A stretch of DNA of 64,000 nucleotides from Opitutaceae bacterium (GCA_016715765.1 JADJZJ010000031.1:1-64000); one strand, 5' to 3'; shown: positions 7,760-18,004, numbered from the stretch's first letter. The notes: generated by a model from the sequence alone, not told the origin. Numbers and translations: made by a program.

Positions 7760-9700
7760 TCACCGCTTCGGCGCCATGTTGCGCGACAGGAAATCCTCGA
7801 TGCCGCTCAACCATTTCGCATGGCGCTGGAAGCCGTATTTCTCGTCGTCGAACACGTTGATCAGTTCGGCGGTGCGCCCGGCCTTTTTCAGCGCCGCATG
7901 CATCGCCTTCGTCTGGTTGTAGTACCAATCAAGGTCCTTCTTGTCGTGCATGAGCAGGACGGAGGCCTTGATCTTGGGGACCAGATTGAGCGGCGAGGAG
8001 GCGCGCAGGCGCTCGGCATCGGTGGCCGGGTCGCCGATCCACTCGGCGAGGAAGGCGTAGCCATCGGGATCCAACTCACCCTTGTCGATCACCTTGAGCC
8101 AGTCGGTGAAGGGAGCCGAGGCCATGCCGCAGCGGTAAAGGTCGGGCTCGACGCCGAGGCTGGTAAGCGCCACGGCGCCGGCGAGGTCGCCCACGCCGAG
8201 GATCGCCACGCGGTTGGGGTCGGCGATGCCCTTCTCGATCGCCCAGCGGGCGCCATCGGCCAGATCGCGGGGGATTTCGTCGCCGAGCCTGCGGAGACCG
8301 CGCTCGAAGAACTCCTGCCCGTAACCGGTGACGCCACGGGTGTTCACGAACAGGACGGCATAACCGCGGTTCGCCAGGAACTGCGCGGTCGCGTCAAACT
8401 TCCAGGTCTGCCGCGTGAAAAGGTCGGGGTTGACCACCACCACCAGCGGGAGGTCCGTCTGCTCGCGGTCCCGGGGATAAACCATGTAGCCGTTCAGCAT
8501 CAGGCCGTCGCGCGCCTTGAACCGGATCGGCTGCATCTCCGCCATGTCGTCCGCCTTGATCCAGGGGCGGGCGGCCATGATCTTCTCCATCTGGCCGGTG
8601 TTGCGGTCGAACAGGTAATACTTGCCGGGATCACTGGCCGACCATGAGAAGATGATGAGGCGCTGGCGGTCGTCGCTCATGCTGCCGATCGTGTTGATTT
8701 TCTCGGGCAACGCCTCGTCGATTTGCTTCTGCACCTGCTCCATCTCCGGGCTGATCCAGAAGGTGCGGGGAAATTCCGTGAAGTAGCGGAAGCCGAGCAA
8801 CTCCCGCTCCTTGGGCGAATAGATCGGCGCCTGGTGAACCTTGGCGCCGGCGACCACCGGATTGTAGCCCGGAATGATGTCGTACTTGGCATGCGCGATG
8901 AGCACCTCGCCGAAACGGCGCTGCGCCAGGTCGTACGGATAGACGCCCCAGGTGCCTTCGGGTGTGACCCGGGTCACGTACAGGGTCTTGCCGTCAGCGG
9001 AGAATCCGACGGGCCGGACCTGGGGATCGGTCCAGTCCATGCCGGGCAGCGTTTCCCACGCGGCCTTCTCGTGCGCCCGGTAGGTGGCGCGGTACTGCGT
9101 GCCCTTGATCTCCACGGCCACCTTGACGTTGCCCTCCGCATCAATGCCCCAGGCCCGGATGTTGCCCGGGTTTTCCTCAATATAGGCGGAATTGCCGGTG
9201 CGGGGGTTGACCTTGCGAATGAACGGACGCTGCGGCCGGTACGCGGTGACCTGGCGCAGGCCGGTGCCGACCCTGATGTCGTAACCGGAGACCAGAATCA
9301 TGCCGTCCTTTTCATCGCGGAAGAGGTGCATGATGCCGTTGCCGGGCAGTGAATAGATCGCATGCGTGCCGTCGCGGTCGATCGCGGCAAAACGACCGTG
9401 GGCGTAAAAGAGGACGCGGCGGTTATTGACCCAATAGAACTCGGAGTAGTGGCTCCAAGCCACGTTGGAGCCTTCGAGTTCGATGCCGATCTTCTTGCCG
9501 CTGTCCAGGTCGCGCAGGAACAGCCGCTGGTCGCCCTTGATGGACTCGTCGTAGACGATCATCTGGCCATCCGGCGACAGGGTGGGCCCGAAATAGGCCT
9601 CCTCGTGGGCAAAGTCCTCGACGGGGAGGTAGTCGGCGCCGCGGACGGTTGCAGTTGCCGCCAGCAGCAGGGCCAGCGCATAAACACATTTATTGTTCAT
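7760..9700 (-). CDS. S9 (prolyl oligopeptidase) family protein, predicted catalytically inactive
   Basis: The 646-residue protein has a signal peptide (ALALLLAATATVRGA), a PVEDFAHEEAYFGPTLSPDG start shared with the two neighbouring genes, a beta-propeller region to about residue 370 and an alpha/beta hydrolase domain. In the neighbour at 9743-11701 the nucleophile motif is G-A-S-F-G-G, with Asp593 and His625. Here the same place reads G-V-G-D-L-A-G, with no Ser. The His position reads E-K-Y-G in place of E-P-H-G. The Asp is kept (H-D-K-K-D). The frame is intact across 1.9 kb, so the loss is not a frame error. It may bind peptides or a partner without cleaving. It is the third gene of a minus-strand tandem. 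Confidence 0.85.
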   Translation of the reverse strand: MNNKCVYALALLLAATATVRGADYLPVEDFAHEEAYFGPTLSPDGQMIVYDESIKGDQRLFLRDLDSGKKIGIELEGSNVAWSHYSEFYWVNNRRVLFYAHGRFAAIDRDGTHAIYSLPGNGIMHLFRDEKDGMILVSGYDIRVGTGLRQVTAYRPQRPFIRKVNPRTGNSAYIEENPGNIRAWGIDAEGNVKVAVEIKGTQYRATYRAHEKAAWETLPGMDWTDPQVRPVGFSADGKTLYVTRVTPEGTWGVYPYDLAQRRFGEVLIAHAKYDIIPGYNPVVAGAKVHQAPIYSPKERELLGFRYFTEFPRTFWISPEMEQVQKQIDEALPEKINTIGSMSDDRQRLIIFSWSASDPGKYYLFDRNTGQMEKIMAARPWIKADDMAEMQPIRFKARDGLMLNGYMVYPRDREQTDLPLVVVVNPDLFTRQTWKFDATAQFLANRGYAVLFVNTRGVTGYGQEFFERGLRRLGDEIPRDLADGARWAIEKGIADPNRVAILGVGDLAGAVALTSLGVEPDLYRCGMASAPFTDWLKVIDKGELDPDGYAFLAEWIGDPATDAERLRASSPLNLVPKIKASVLLMHDKKDLDWYYNQTKAMHAALKKAGRTAELINVFDDEKYGFQRHAKWLSGIEDFLSRNMAPKR

Positions 9701-9742
9701 GGGAGTACGGGAAAGGCATCATCCTTCGCGAAATTGCACCGG

Positions 9743-11701
9743 TTACAGATCCGCCGGCATGTGTTTGGCCAGAAACGCCTCAACCCGATTGTAGAGTTCG
9801 ATGCGGTTCTTGAAGTTGTAGATGCCGTGCGGCTCGTTGAATTTGGCCATCAATTCGTACTGCTTGCCGGCTTTATCGAGTGCCGCCGCCATTTCCTTGG
9901 CTTGCTCGTAAGGCACCGTGGAATCGTCCCGCCCGTGCACGATCAGGAGCGGCGACTGGATTTTGTCCGCATGGTGGAGCGGTGAAATGGCCTTCAGGCT
10001 CTCGGCGTCCTGTTTGGGGTCGCCGATCCGGTCGACACTGAAGGCATAACTGTCCGGGTTGAGCGTCGCGCCGTGCTTGATGATGCCCGCCCAGTCGGTG
10101 ACGCCGGCAATATCAATGCCGCAGCAATACAGGTCCGGGCTGCGAATCAGGCCCATCAAGGTGGAATAGCCGCCAAAGCTGGCGCCCATGATCGCGATGC
10201 GTTTCGGATCGGCGATGCCTTTGCGGATGGCGAAGCGCGTGGCATCCTCGATGTCGTCCTGCATGGTCGTTCCGACCACGCGGAACCCCTTCTCGTAGAA
10301 TTCCCGGCCGTAGCCGGTGGAGCCGCGATAGTTGATCTGGAGAATCGCGTACCCGCGGTTGGCGAGAAACTGCACTTGGGGATCAAACCCATAGGCGTCG
10401 CGCGACCAGGGTCCTCCATGGACCAGCACCACCAGCGGCAGGTTCTTCATTTCCCGGCCCGGCGGCACCGTCAGGTAGCCGTGGAGCAGCAGCCCGTCGC
10501 GGGCCTTGACCTTGATCGGGATCTTTTCCGCCATTTGCTCCGGTTTTACCCAGGGCATCACATCGATGAACTTGCCCAAGGTCTGGTTCTTCCGGTCAAA
10601 AAGATAATACGTGCCGGGATTCTTCGCCGAGGAGGCGAAAACCAGCAATTGCTCCTCGTTCCGACTGATACCCACGATGCGGTTCACGGATTGCGGGACG
10701 GCCAGATCGATTTGTTGTTGGATCGCAGCGTAATCGGGATCGAGCCAGAACGTCCGTGCCATCTCCGTGTAGTAACGGACGCCGATCAAGCGGCCGTCCA
10801 GCGTGTGAATTGGGCCGCCAAAATTAGTCGCCCCCACATCGTACAGCGCGTGCTCCAGGATCAGTTCGCCGACTTTGTCGGCCGCAATGTCGTAGGTGCA
10901 CAGGGCATAGCGGCCGCTGTCACCGACTTTGGAAACATAGAGCTGCCGGCCATCCGGACTGAAACCGAGCAGATCTGCATCCTGTATTTGCTCGCCCAGG
11001 CCTTTCAGCTCACGCCAGGGCGATTTCGCATCATCACGGTACATCACCAGTCGTTTGAGTCCCTTGATCCTGATCCCCACGCGCACGACTCCCTGCCGGT
11101 CCAGCATCCAGCCAATAAAATCGCCGGGGTTTTCTTCCTCCCGGGTGAAATGACCCGTGCGCGTGTCGATGCGGATGATATTGGGATGGTTGATGCCGAC
11201 AAATCCCCCGGCACTCACCCGACCCGTCGGCGGATCGAACTCCTCCAGCATGACCTGGTCCCTCTCGGTGTCCCGGTCGAGATGCAGCAACCGTCCCGCG
11301 CGGATGTATTGATCGTCCACCCGGTTGACGCCGTAAATGCGCGCCCCGCCGGTCAGCAGGGCGTATTCCTTGCCGTCACGATCAATTGCAATGTAGCCCA
11401 TGTATGAGCTGACCAGCAGACGTTTGTTGGAAATCCATGTGATGCTCCCGATGCGTCCGAACAGGTTGGCCGCGGCCGATGGCATATCGACTCCCAGCAC
11501 CTCCTTGGTGGCCAGTTCACGGATGAACACCCGCTCCGCATTCTCGAATTCGGCCTTGTAGGCGACGAATTTGCCGTCCCAAGACAGGGTCATCTCATTG
11601 AAGGCCGCCGGCTGGGCAAAAATCTCGACTGGCAAACGCTCGGCCTGCCCCGCAAGAGGGAAACCAGCGGCCAACACCAACGACAGAAATCGGTGAAGCA
11701 T
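9743..11701 (-). CDS. S9 family peptidase (prolyl oligopeptidase type)
   Basis: The 652-residue exported serine peptidase has a signal peptide (MLHRFLSLVLAAGFPLAGQA), then the ERLPVEIFAQ start that matches its tandem partners, a beta-propeller region to about residue 380, and an alpha/beta hydrolase domain. The full triad is visible: Ser508 in IMGASFGGYS, Asp593 in VHGRDDSTVP and His625 in FNEPHGIYNF. Oligopeptidases of this family trim short peptides, and a periplasmic place is likely. It lies 42 bases before the inactive paralogue and 113 bases after the frameshifted one, all on the minus strand, so the three probably arose by tandem duplication. Confidence 0.92.
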   Translation of the reverse strand: MLHRFLSLVLAAGFPLAGQAERLPVEIFAQPAAFNEMTLSWDGKFVAYKAEFENAERVFIRELATKEVLGVDMPSAAANLFGRIGSITWISNKRLLVSSYMGYIAIDRDGKEYALLTGGARIYGVNRVDDQYIRAGRLLHLDRDTERDQVMLEEFDPPTGRVSAGGFVGINHPNIIRIDTRTGHFTREEENPGDFIGWMLDRQGVVRVGIRIKGLKRLVMYRDDAKSPWRELKGLGEQIQDADLLGFSPDGRQLYVSKVGDSGRYALCTYDIAADKVGELILEHALYDVGATNFGGPIHTLDGRLIGVRYYTEMARTFWLDPDYAAIQQQIDLAVPQSVNRIVGISRNEEQLLVFASSAKNPGTYYLFDRKNQTLGKFIDVMPWVKPEQMAEKIPIKVKARDGLLLHGYLTVPPGREMKNLPLVVLVHGGPWSRDAYGFDPQVQFLANRGYAILQINYRGSTGYGREFYEKGFRVVGTTMQDDIEDATRFAIRKGIADPKRIAIMGASFGGYSTLMGLIRSPDLYCCGIDIAGVTDWAGIIKHGATLNPDSYAFSVDRIGDPKQDAESLKAISPLHHADKIQSPLLIVHGRDDSTVPYEQAKEMAAALDKAGKQYELMAKFNEPHGIYNFKNRIELYNRVEAFLAKHMPADL

Positions 11702-11814
11702 ATTGGGTAAGGGACTTTCCCATTTTTGCCCCGCCTTCGCACAAGGGAAGACTTTTCTTCCCGACCCACCCGCCGGCGCACCGCCATTCGGGCGGAATTC
11801 ACGGGGGTGTCTGC

Positions 11815-13798
11815 TCAGTCCGCGGGCAGATGCTTTTGCAGGAAGTCCTCCACCCGCCGGTACATCTCGACGCGGTTGCTGAAATCCCGGAGGCCATGCT
11901 GCTCATTGTATTTCGACATGAGCTCATAAGGCCGGCCCGCCTTTTCCAGGGCCTGCACGAGCAGCTTGGCCTGCGTGAACGGCACCGCGGGATCGTCGCG
12001 GCCATGGATGATGAGCACCGGCGCCTTGATCCGGCCGGCCAGGTGCACCGGTGAAATTGCCTTCAGGGTTTCGGCATCCTTTTTCGGATTGCCGACCAGG
12101 TTCAGGTTGTAGGCGTAGCTCTGCGGAAACATCTCCGCCTTGTCCTTGATGAGGGGTGGCCCAGTCCGTGACGCCCGCGATGTTGATCCCGCATTTGTAG
12201 AGGTCGGGCTCGAGCACGAGGCCCATCAGCGCGGAATAGCCGCCAAAGCTGCCGCCCATGATCCCGATGCGCCGCTCATCGGCGATGCCCTGCCGGATCG
12301 CCCAGCGCGCCCCGTCGGTGATGTCCTGTTGCATGCCGGTGCCGACCTGCCGCAGCCCCTTCTTGAAAAACCCGTCGCCGTAGCCCGCGGACCCCCGGTA
12401 ATCCACCTGCAGCACGGCATAGCCGCGGTTCGCGAGAAACTGCACATCGGGATCATAGCCCCACACGTCGCGGGTCTGCGGTCCGCCGTGCGGCATGACG
12501 ATCATCGGGAGATTCTTCTGTCCCCGGCCCGGCGGCAGCGTCAGGTAGCCGCGCAGGGACAGGCCGTCGCGCGACTTGAACTTGATCGCCACCACCTCGG
12601 CCATCTTCGCGGGATCGATCCACGGCATCCGCGCCAGCAGCTTGCTCAGGTTTTGCGCCTTCGCATCGTAGAGATAGAAGGTGCCCGGATCGTTCGCCGC
12701 CCAGGATTGCACGATGACCCGCTGCCGGTCGTCACTCAGGCTGATGATGGAATTGATTTTCCCGGGCAGGGCCGCGTCGAGGGCGGCCTGCAGCCCGGCC
12801 ATGCCCTCATCAAACCACGCCACGCGCGGGAATTCCGTGAGAAACCGCACCCCGAGCAGCCCGCCCTTTCCGTCGGGCGCGTAGACCAATCCCTGCAGCG
12901 CAACCCCGTTGGCATGGGAACGCCACCACTCGGGGATGATGTCGTAATGCTCGTGTGCAATCAGGGCCTCGCCGAAGGTCTTTCGCTCCAGATCATAAGG
13001 GTACACCGCCCACGTGCCGGCCGGGGTTTTGCGGTTCACATAAAGCGTCCGGTTGTCCGCGCCCATCCCCAGCGGCCGGATTTTGGTGTCGTTCCAATCC
13101 ATGCCCGGCAGCGGCTGCCACGGGGCGTTTTCATTCTCCCGGTGGATGGTGCGACCGATGCCGCGCTGCGACTCCAGCGCCACCCGCACCACCCCGTTGG
13201 AGTCGGTCACCCAGTACTCCACATTGCCGGGATTCTCCTCGACCCGCATCAGCGCGGCGGTGCGCGAATTCATCCGCATCACATTGGGATGATTCCAGAT
13301 GACCCACTGGCCGTCATAGGCCGCAACCGGGCGGTTGTATTCCGTCATCAGCACCTGCCCGTCCTTTTCATCGCGGAAAAAGTGCAGGACGTTGTCCGAG
13401 TCCACCTGGACTTCCTCCTGCCGTTCCTTGGCTCCATGATAGCCGGTCAGCCCCTTGATGTGCGAACCATCGCGTTCCACCGCCGAGAACCCGCCTTCAA
13501 ACAGGCTGAAGATCAGCCGGTGGCTGTTGACCCAGCCGATGCGGGTCTGCTGGGGCACCCAGGGCACGCGCGAGGCGGGAATTTCAATCCGGACATTCTT
13601 CCCGGTGTCGAGGTCCCGGATCACGATTTCCTGCACGTGCTTCACGCTCTGCACATAGGCCACCGACCGGCCGTCCGGCGAAAGGGTCATGCCCGCAAAG
13701 GCGTCAAGGTGGGCGAAGTCCTCGACCGGAATTCTATCCGCACCGCGAACCGCTGCCGACAGACATAGTACCGGCACGAGCCAGGGGAGGTAACGCAT
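11815..13798 (-). pseudogene. S9 family peptidase, interrupted by a one-base frameshift
   Basis: The N-terminal frame starts at 13798 (MRYLPWLVPVLCLSAAVRGA signal peptide, then DRIPVEDFAHLDAFAGMTLSPDG). It runs through the propeller and the nucleophile motif IMGGSFGGYS to GVTDWA at about 12160. There it shifts into an unrelated frame that ends near 11924. The correct continuation is in the next frame, from about 12156 to 11815, and carries the Asp (IIHGRDDPAVP) and His (YNEQHGLRDF). Removing one base from the G4 run at 12153-12156 (plus strand) restores a 660-residue protein with the whole triad. It is either a true recent frameshift or a sequencing error. It is the first gene of the three-gene tandem. 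Confidence 0.85.
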
Positions 13799-13862
13799 GG
13801 GAAGGAGGGAGTGGACCCACTTTTGCCGCGACTTCCGACCGGGGAAAGCTTTCTCTGCCTCC

Positions 13863-14591
13863 ATGTCCTCGCTCGCCGACACCTTTTATGACCGCGCCCT
13901 GGCGCTGATCGCCTCCGCCCGCGAAAAAAACACCCCGACCCTCCGCGCCCTCGCCCCGGTCATCGGGCGCTCCCTCGCCACAGGCGGCATGCTGCACGTC
14001 TTCGGCAGCGGCCATAGTGACGTCATCGGCCGCGAGATCATCGGCCGCGCCGGCGGCCTCGTGTGCGTCAGCGGGATCATCGATCCCACGGCCGGTTTCA
14101 TCGAGAACCTGGTCGGCTACGGCACCGAACTCGCCGGCCGGCACGACCGCCAGTACCAGCTGCTGCCGGGTGAGACCATCATCGTCATCTCCAACTCCGG
14201 CAAAAACTCCGCGCCCATCGAGGTGGCGCTCTACGCGAAGGCCAAGGGGCTCAACGTGGTCGGCCTCTGCTCCGCCGCCATGTCCGCCGCCGCACCAACC
14301 GTGCATCCGGGCGGCAAGAAGCTCCACGAGATCGCCGATCACGTCCTCGACAACCTCGGCGTCCCGGGCGACACGATCGTCGACACCGGCGGCGGCCTGA
14401 TGTCCGGCCCCACCTCCACGCTGGTCGGCGCCATGCTCCTCAATCTGCTCATGCTCGAGGTCATGGGATGGATGAAGGCCAACGGCCATCCCCTGCCGGT
14501 CCTGCGCAGCCAGAACCTGCCCGGCGCCATCGAGCACAACCGCACCGTCGGCACAGCCTACAAGCATCGCCTCAGCCGTCCGCTCGCATGA
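13863..14591 (+). CDS. SIS-domain phosphosugar-binding protein (UPF0309-like)
   Basis: A 242-residue SIS-domain protein of the type that isomerises or binds phosphosugars. Visible elements are the FGSGHSDVIGREIIGRAGGL segment, the ETIIVISNSGKNSAPIEVALYAKAKG core with the Ser-Asn-Ser-Gly phosphosugar loop, and a GPTSTLVGAMLLNLLMLEVM helix. The start at 13863 (MSSLADTFYDRALALI) fits the family; an in-frame ATG at 13797 would overlap the divergent peptidase start. Its TGA overlaps the next gene's ATG (ATGA). With a BadF-type sugar kinase and a beta-mannosidase downstream, it probably handles a sugar phosphate in the same pathway; the exact substrate is not shown. Confidence 0.8.
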   Translation: MSSLADTFYDRALALIASAREKNTPTLRALAPVIGRSLATGGMLHVFGSGHSDVIGREIIGRAGGLVCVSGIIDPTAGFIENLVGYGTELAGRHDRQYQLLPGETIIVISNSGKNSAPIEVALYAKAKGLNVVGLCSAAMSAAAPTVHPGGKKLHEIADHVLDNLGVPGDTIVDTGGGLMSGPTSTLVGAMLLNLLMLEVMGWMKANGHPLPVLRSQNLPGAIEHNRTVGTAYKHRLSRPLA

Positions 14592-15487
14592 GTCTCAAGA
14601 TCGGCATTGATGGCGGCGGCTCCAAGACCGAGTTGATCCTCGTCGATGCCGCCGGCGCGATCCTCGCCCGCCACACCGGCCCCGGTTGCAATCCTAGCCA
14701 CCTCGGCCCGGACAAGGCCCGGGCCATTTTGATCGAAGCCCTGCAGCACCTGCTCGCGCGGGCCCACCGGGAGGGCGCGCAGCGCGAAGTGACCGCCACC
14801 CAGCTCTACATGGCCGGCGCCCCCGCCTTCTGGAAGGAGACCGCCACCGGACTCACCGGCTACGGGAAGATCACCACCGGACTCGATTCCCTGCCGGTGC
14901 TGGAACTGGCCACCAACGGCCAGCCGGGACTGGTGATGCATGCGGGCACCGGCTCGTTCATCTCGGCGCGCGCCCCCGACGGCACCCTGCACTACGCCGG
15001 CGGGCTGGGCTGGAAATTTGGCGACCCCGGCAGCGGCCACGACCTCGGACGCCGGGCCCTCGCCCGCGGGTTGCGCGAACTCCAGGGCTGGTCGCCCCGC
15101 ACCGCGCTGGCCGACCGGATCTGCACCTACACCGGCATCGCGACCTACGCGGAAATCTCGCGCTTTTTCTATACCGCCGACGACTCCAACGCCCGCATCG
15201 CCGGCTTCACGCCCCATGTGCTGGAACTCGCCCTGGCCGGCAACCAACCGGCGCAGCTTGTCCTGGCGGAGTCCCTGGCCGAATTTGTCGCGCTCGGCCA
15301 TCACGTCACCACCCGGCTGTTTGCCGATACCCCGGTCGCCTGCGGGGTCAGCGGCGCCATCCTCAACAGTCCGTCCGCCGCCGCCATCCTGCGCGCACTG
15401 CATGAAGCCCAGGCCTGGCCGGTGACGCTGAATTTCATCACGGAGCCGCCCATCGAAGGCGTGCGCCGCCTGCTGGTCCGGCTCTGA
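14588..15487 (+). CDS. BadF/BadG/BcrA/BcrD-type ATPase, probable N-acetylglucosamine-class kinase
   Basis: The 299-residue protein has the ASKHA fold. The phosphate-1 motif is KIGIDGGGSKTELILVDAAG at residues 4-23. A second motif, LVMHAGTGSFISARAPDG, is followed by GGLGWKFGDPGSGHDLGRRAL, characteristic of the GlcNAc kinase branch. The GIDGGGSKT sequence and overall length match eukaryotic NAGK-like bacterial kinases, so phosphorylation of an amino sugar is the likely role. The ATG at 14588 overlaps the previous stop by four bases, and the next gene begins 12 bases after the stop. This supports a three-gene operon. Confidence 0.85.
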   Translation: MSLKIGIDGGGSKTELILVDAAGAILARHTGPGCNPSHLGPDKARAILIEALQHLLARAHREGAQREVTATQLYMAGAPAFWKETATGLTGYGKITTGLDSLPVLELATNGQPGLVMHAGTGSFISARAPDGTLHYAGGLGWKFGDPGSGHDLGRRALARGLRELQGWSPRTALADRICTYTGIATYAEISRFFYTADDSNARIAGFTPHVLELALAGNQPAQLVLAESLAEFVALGHHVTTRLFADTPVACGVSGAILNSPSAAAILRALHEAQAWPVTLNFITEPPIEGVRRLLVRL

Positions 15488-15499
15488 GTCCCGTTGCGC

Positions 15500-18004
15500 A
15501 TGATCACCCTGCCCCTCGCCAACGCGTCGTGGAAATTCCGCGATGCCACCAAGAAGTCCGCCTGGCACGCCGCCGTCGTGCCGGGCTGCGTCCACCGCGA
15601 CCTGCACCGCGCGGATCTCATTCCTGATCCGTTCCACGGCACGAACGAACTCGACCTGCAGTGGATCGAACAGCGCGACTGGGAATACGTCGCGAGCTTC
15701 AGGGTCTCCGCCGCCGCGCTCGTCGAGGAAACCGTCGAGCTCGTCTGCGACGGCCTCGACACCCTCGCCACGGTTTACCTCAACGGCCGGATCCTGGCCC
15801 GCACCGACAACATGTTCATCGGCTGGCGCTGGGACGTGAAACCGCGCCTGCGCCCCGGCCGCAACGAGCTGCGCATCCATTTTGCCAGCATCGGTCGCGC
15901 CCTGCCGAAAACCCGCCCGGAACATCAGCCCAAGGAATTCAACGACTCCCTCGGCCGCGGCTCGGTCTTCCGCAAGCAGCCCTGCCAGTTCGGCTGGGAC
16001 TGGGGTCCCCGCTTCGTCACCGCCGGCATCTGGCGCGACCTCCGCCTCGAAGCCTGGAGCGGCAACCGCCTAAATAGCGTCCGCATCACCCAAGCACACG
16101 CCACCGACGGTTCCGTCACCCTCGACCTCCACCCCGAACTCGCCCGCCCGGACCGTCATGTAACGTATTGTATTACAATTTGCCGGGGTGACCGGACGGT
16201 GGCCGAGGTGTCGGGGCGCGCGGGTAAGTTGGAGGTGCGGATCGCCCAGCCGGAGCTGTGGTGGCCCAACGGCCATGGGGCGCAGCCGCTCTATACGGTG
16301 GCGGTGCGGGCGCTGGACCGGGCCGGGCGCGAGTTCGGTTGCTGGTCGCGGCGCATTGGTTTGCGCACGATCGCACTCGACCGCTCCAAGGACAAGTGGG
16401 GCGAGGCATTCCAGTTTGTCGTCAACGGCCGGGCGCTTTTCGCGAAGGGCGCCAACTGGATTCCCGCGCACAGCTTCGTGGCCGGGCTCACCCGCGACGA
16501 CTACGCGCGCGACCTGCGCTCCGCCGCCCGGGCCAACATGAACATGCTGCGCATCTGGGGCGGCGGCATCTACGAGAGCGAGCATTTCTACGACGTGTGC
16601 GACGAACTGGGCCTGCTGGTCTGGCAGGATTTCATGTTCGCCTGCACACTCTACCCCGGCGACCGCGCCTTTCTCGCGAGCGTCCGCACCGAGGCGGCCC
16701 ATCAGGTCCGCCGCCTCCGCCACCGCGCCTGCCTCGCGCTCTGGTGCGGCAACAACGAGATCGAGACCCTCAACTGGGACGCGCTGGAGAAAACCCCGAA
16801 GCTGCGCCGCCACTACGACGCCGTCTTCCACCGGATTCTCCCCGCCGCCGTCGCCGCGCTCGACGGGATCACGCCCTACTGGCCCACCTCGCCCTACCGC
16901 GGCGCGGGCCGCAGCAACGACTACACGATCAAGCCCCTCGGCGAGAAGAGCGGCGACACGCATTACTGGGATGTGTGGCACGCGCGCCATCCGGTGAAGG
17001 ATTACGAGAAGTGGCGTTTCCGCTTTGTCTCCGAATTCGGCATGCAGAGCTACTGCTCGCCGGAGACGCAGGCGACGTTCTGCGCACCCGCCGACCGCAA
17101 TGTTTTCGGCCCGGTGATGGAAAACCACCAGAAGAACACCGCCGGCAACCAGATCATCCTCGATTACGTCTCCCGGCTCTACCGTTTTCCCAAGAGCCAG
17201 GACGCACTCATCTATCTATCGCAGCTCAACCAGGCGCATTGCATGCAGACCGGCGTCGAGCACTACCGCCGCATCATGCCCGTGTGCATGGGCGCGCTCT
17301 ACTGGCAGCTCAACGACTGCTGGCCGGTGGCCTCGTGGAGTTCGCTCGAGCACACCGGGCGGTGGAAGGCGCTGCAGCACGTCGCCCGCCGCTTCTTCGC
17401 CCCCGCGCTCGTCAGCGCCCTCGTGCCCGGCACCGAAACCGCCATCATCGGCAACTACCGCCGCTCCACGGTGCGACTGGTGCACCTGTACACGGTCTAT
17501 GATGCACCCGCTCCCGCCGCCGGAGTTCTGCTCTGGGACCTCTTCCATGTGGATGGCCGGATCGTGCAGGCCGGCCGGAAAAACGTCCGCCTGCGCTACG
17601 GGCAAAGTGTGCGCCAGCAGACCCTCGATCTCGCCCGGCCGCTGGCCGAACACGGACGCGACCACCTCTACGTGCGCATCGCCCTCGAAATTGACGGCGT
17701 GCGGGTGAGCGAGGAGACGGTGTTCCTCGCGCCGCCGCGCTTCGTCGCCCTGCCGAAACCGCAGACGGAGGTTTCGGTCCGCATGCTGACGCCGCAGCAA
17801 GCCCTGCTGACCTTCCGCTCCGGAGTCTTCCAACATCGCTTCGCCTTCGAACTCCCGGGCCTCGCGCATCACAGCAGCGACAACTACTTCGAGCTTTATC
17901 CGCGCGAGAAAAAGGAAGTGCTCGTGGAGTTTGCCCGACCCGTGACCAGGGCGCAGCTCCGCCAGGCGCTGCAATTCCAATCGCTGGCAGATACTTACGT
18001 TTAA
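15500..18004 (+). CDS. Glycoside hydrolase family 2 beta-mannosidase
   Basis: An 834-residue enzyme that removes non-reducing beta-linked mannose. Domains in order: a sugar-binding beta-sandwich (residues 1 to about 190), an immunoglobulin-like domain ending in LWWPNGHGAQPLY, the catalytic barrel starting near RTIALDRSKDKWGEAFQFVVNG, and a C-terminal beta domain. The acid/base Glu420 lies in WCGNNEIE and the nucleophile Glu512 in RFVSEFGMQS; both are in the usual GH2 mannosidase motifs. There is no signal peptide, so it may act on imported oligosaccharides. An in-frame TTG six bases upstream is an alternative start. Between 16159 and 16177 the gene contains a degenerate palindrome related to those at 19.8-20.0 kb. 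Confidence 0.93.
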   Translation: MITLPLANASWKFRDATKKSAWHAAVVPGCVHRDLHRADLIPDPFHGTNELDLQWIEQRDWEYVASFRVSAAALVEETVELVCDGLDTLATVYLNGRILARTDNMFIGWRWDVKPRLRPGRNELRIHFASIGRALPKTRPEHQPKEFNDSLGRGSVFRKQPCQFGWDWGPRFVTAGIWRDLRLEAWSGNRLNSVRITQAHATDGSVTLDLHPELARPDRHVTYCITICRGDRTVAEVSGRAGKLEVRIAQPELWWPNGHGAQPLYTVAVRALDRAGREFGCWSRRIGLRTIALDRSKDKWGEAFQFVVNGRALFAKGANWIPAHSFVAGLTRDDYARDLRSAARANMNMLRIWGGGIYESEHFYDVCDELGLLVWQDFMFACTLYPGDRAFLASVRTEAAHQVRRLRHRACLALWCGNNEIETLNWDALEKTPKLRRHYDAVFHRILPAAVAALDGITPYWPTSPYRGAGRSNDYTIKPLGEKSGDTHYWDVWHARHPVKDYEKWRFRFVSEFGMQSYCSPETQATFCAPADRNVFGPVMENHQKNTAGNQIILDYVSRLYRFPKSQDALIYLSQLNQAHCMQTGVEHYRRIMPVCMGALYWQLNDCWPVASWSSLEHTGRWKALQHVARRFFAPALVSALVPGTETAIIGNYRRSTVRLVHLYTVYDAPAPAAGVLLWDLFHVDGRIVQAGRKNVRLRYGQSVRQQTLDLARPLAEHGRDHLYVRIALEIDGVRVSEETVFLAPPRFVALPKPQTEVSVRMLTPQQALLTFRSGVFQHRFAFELPGLAHHSSDNYFELYPREKKEVLVEFARPVTRAQLRQALQFQSLADTYV

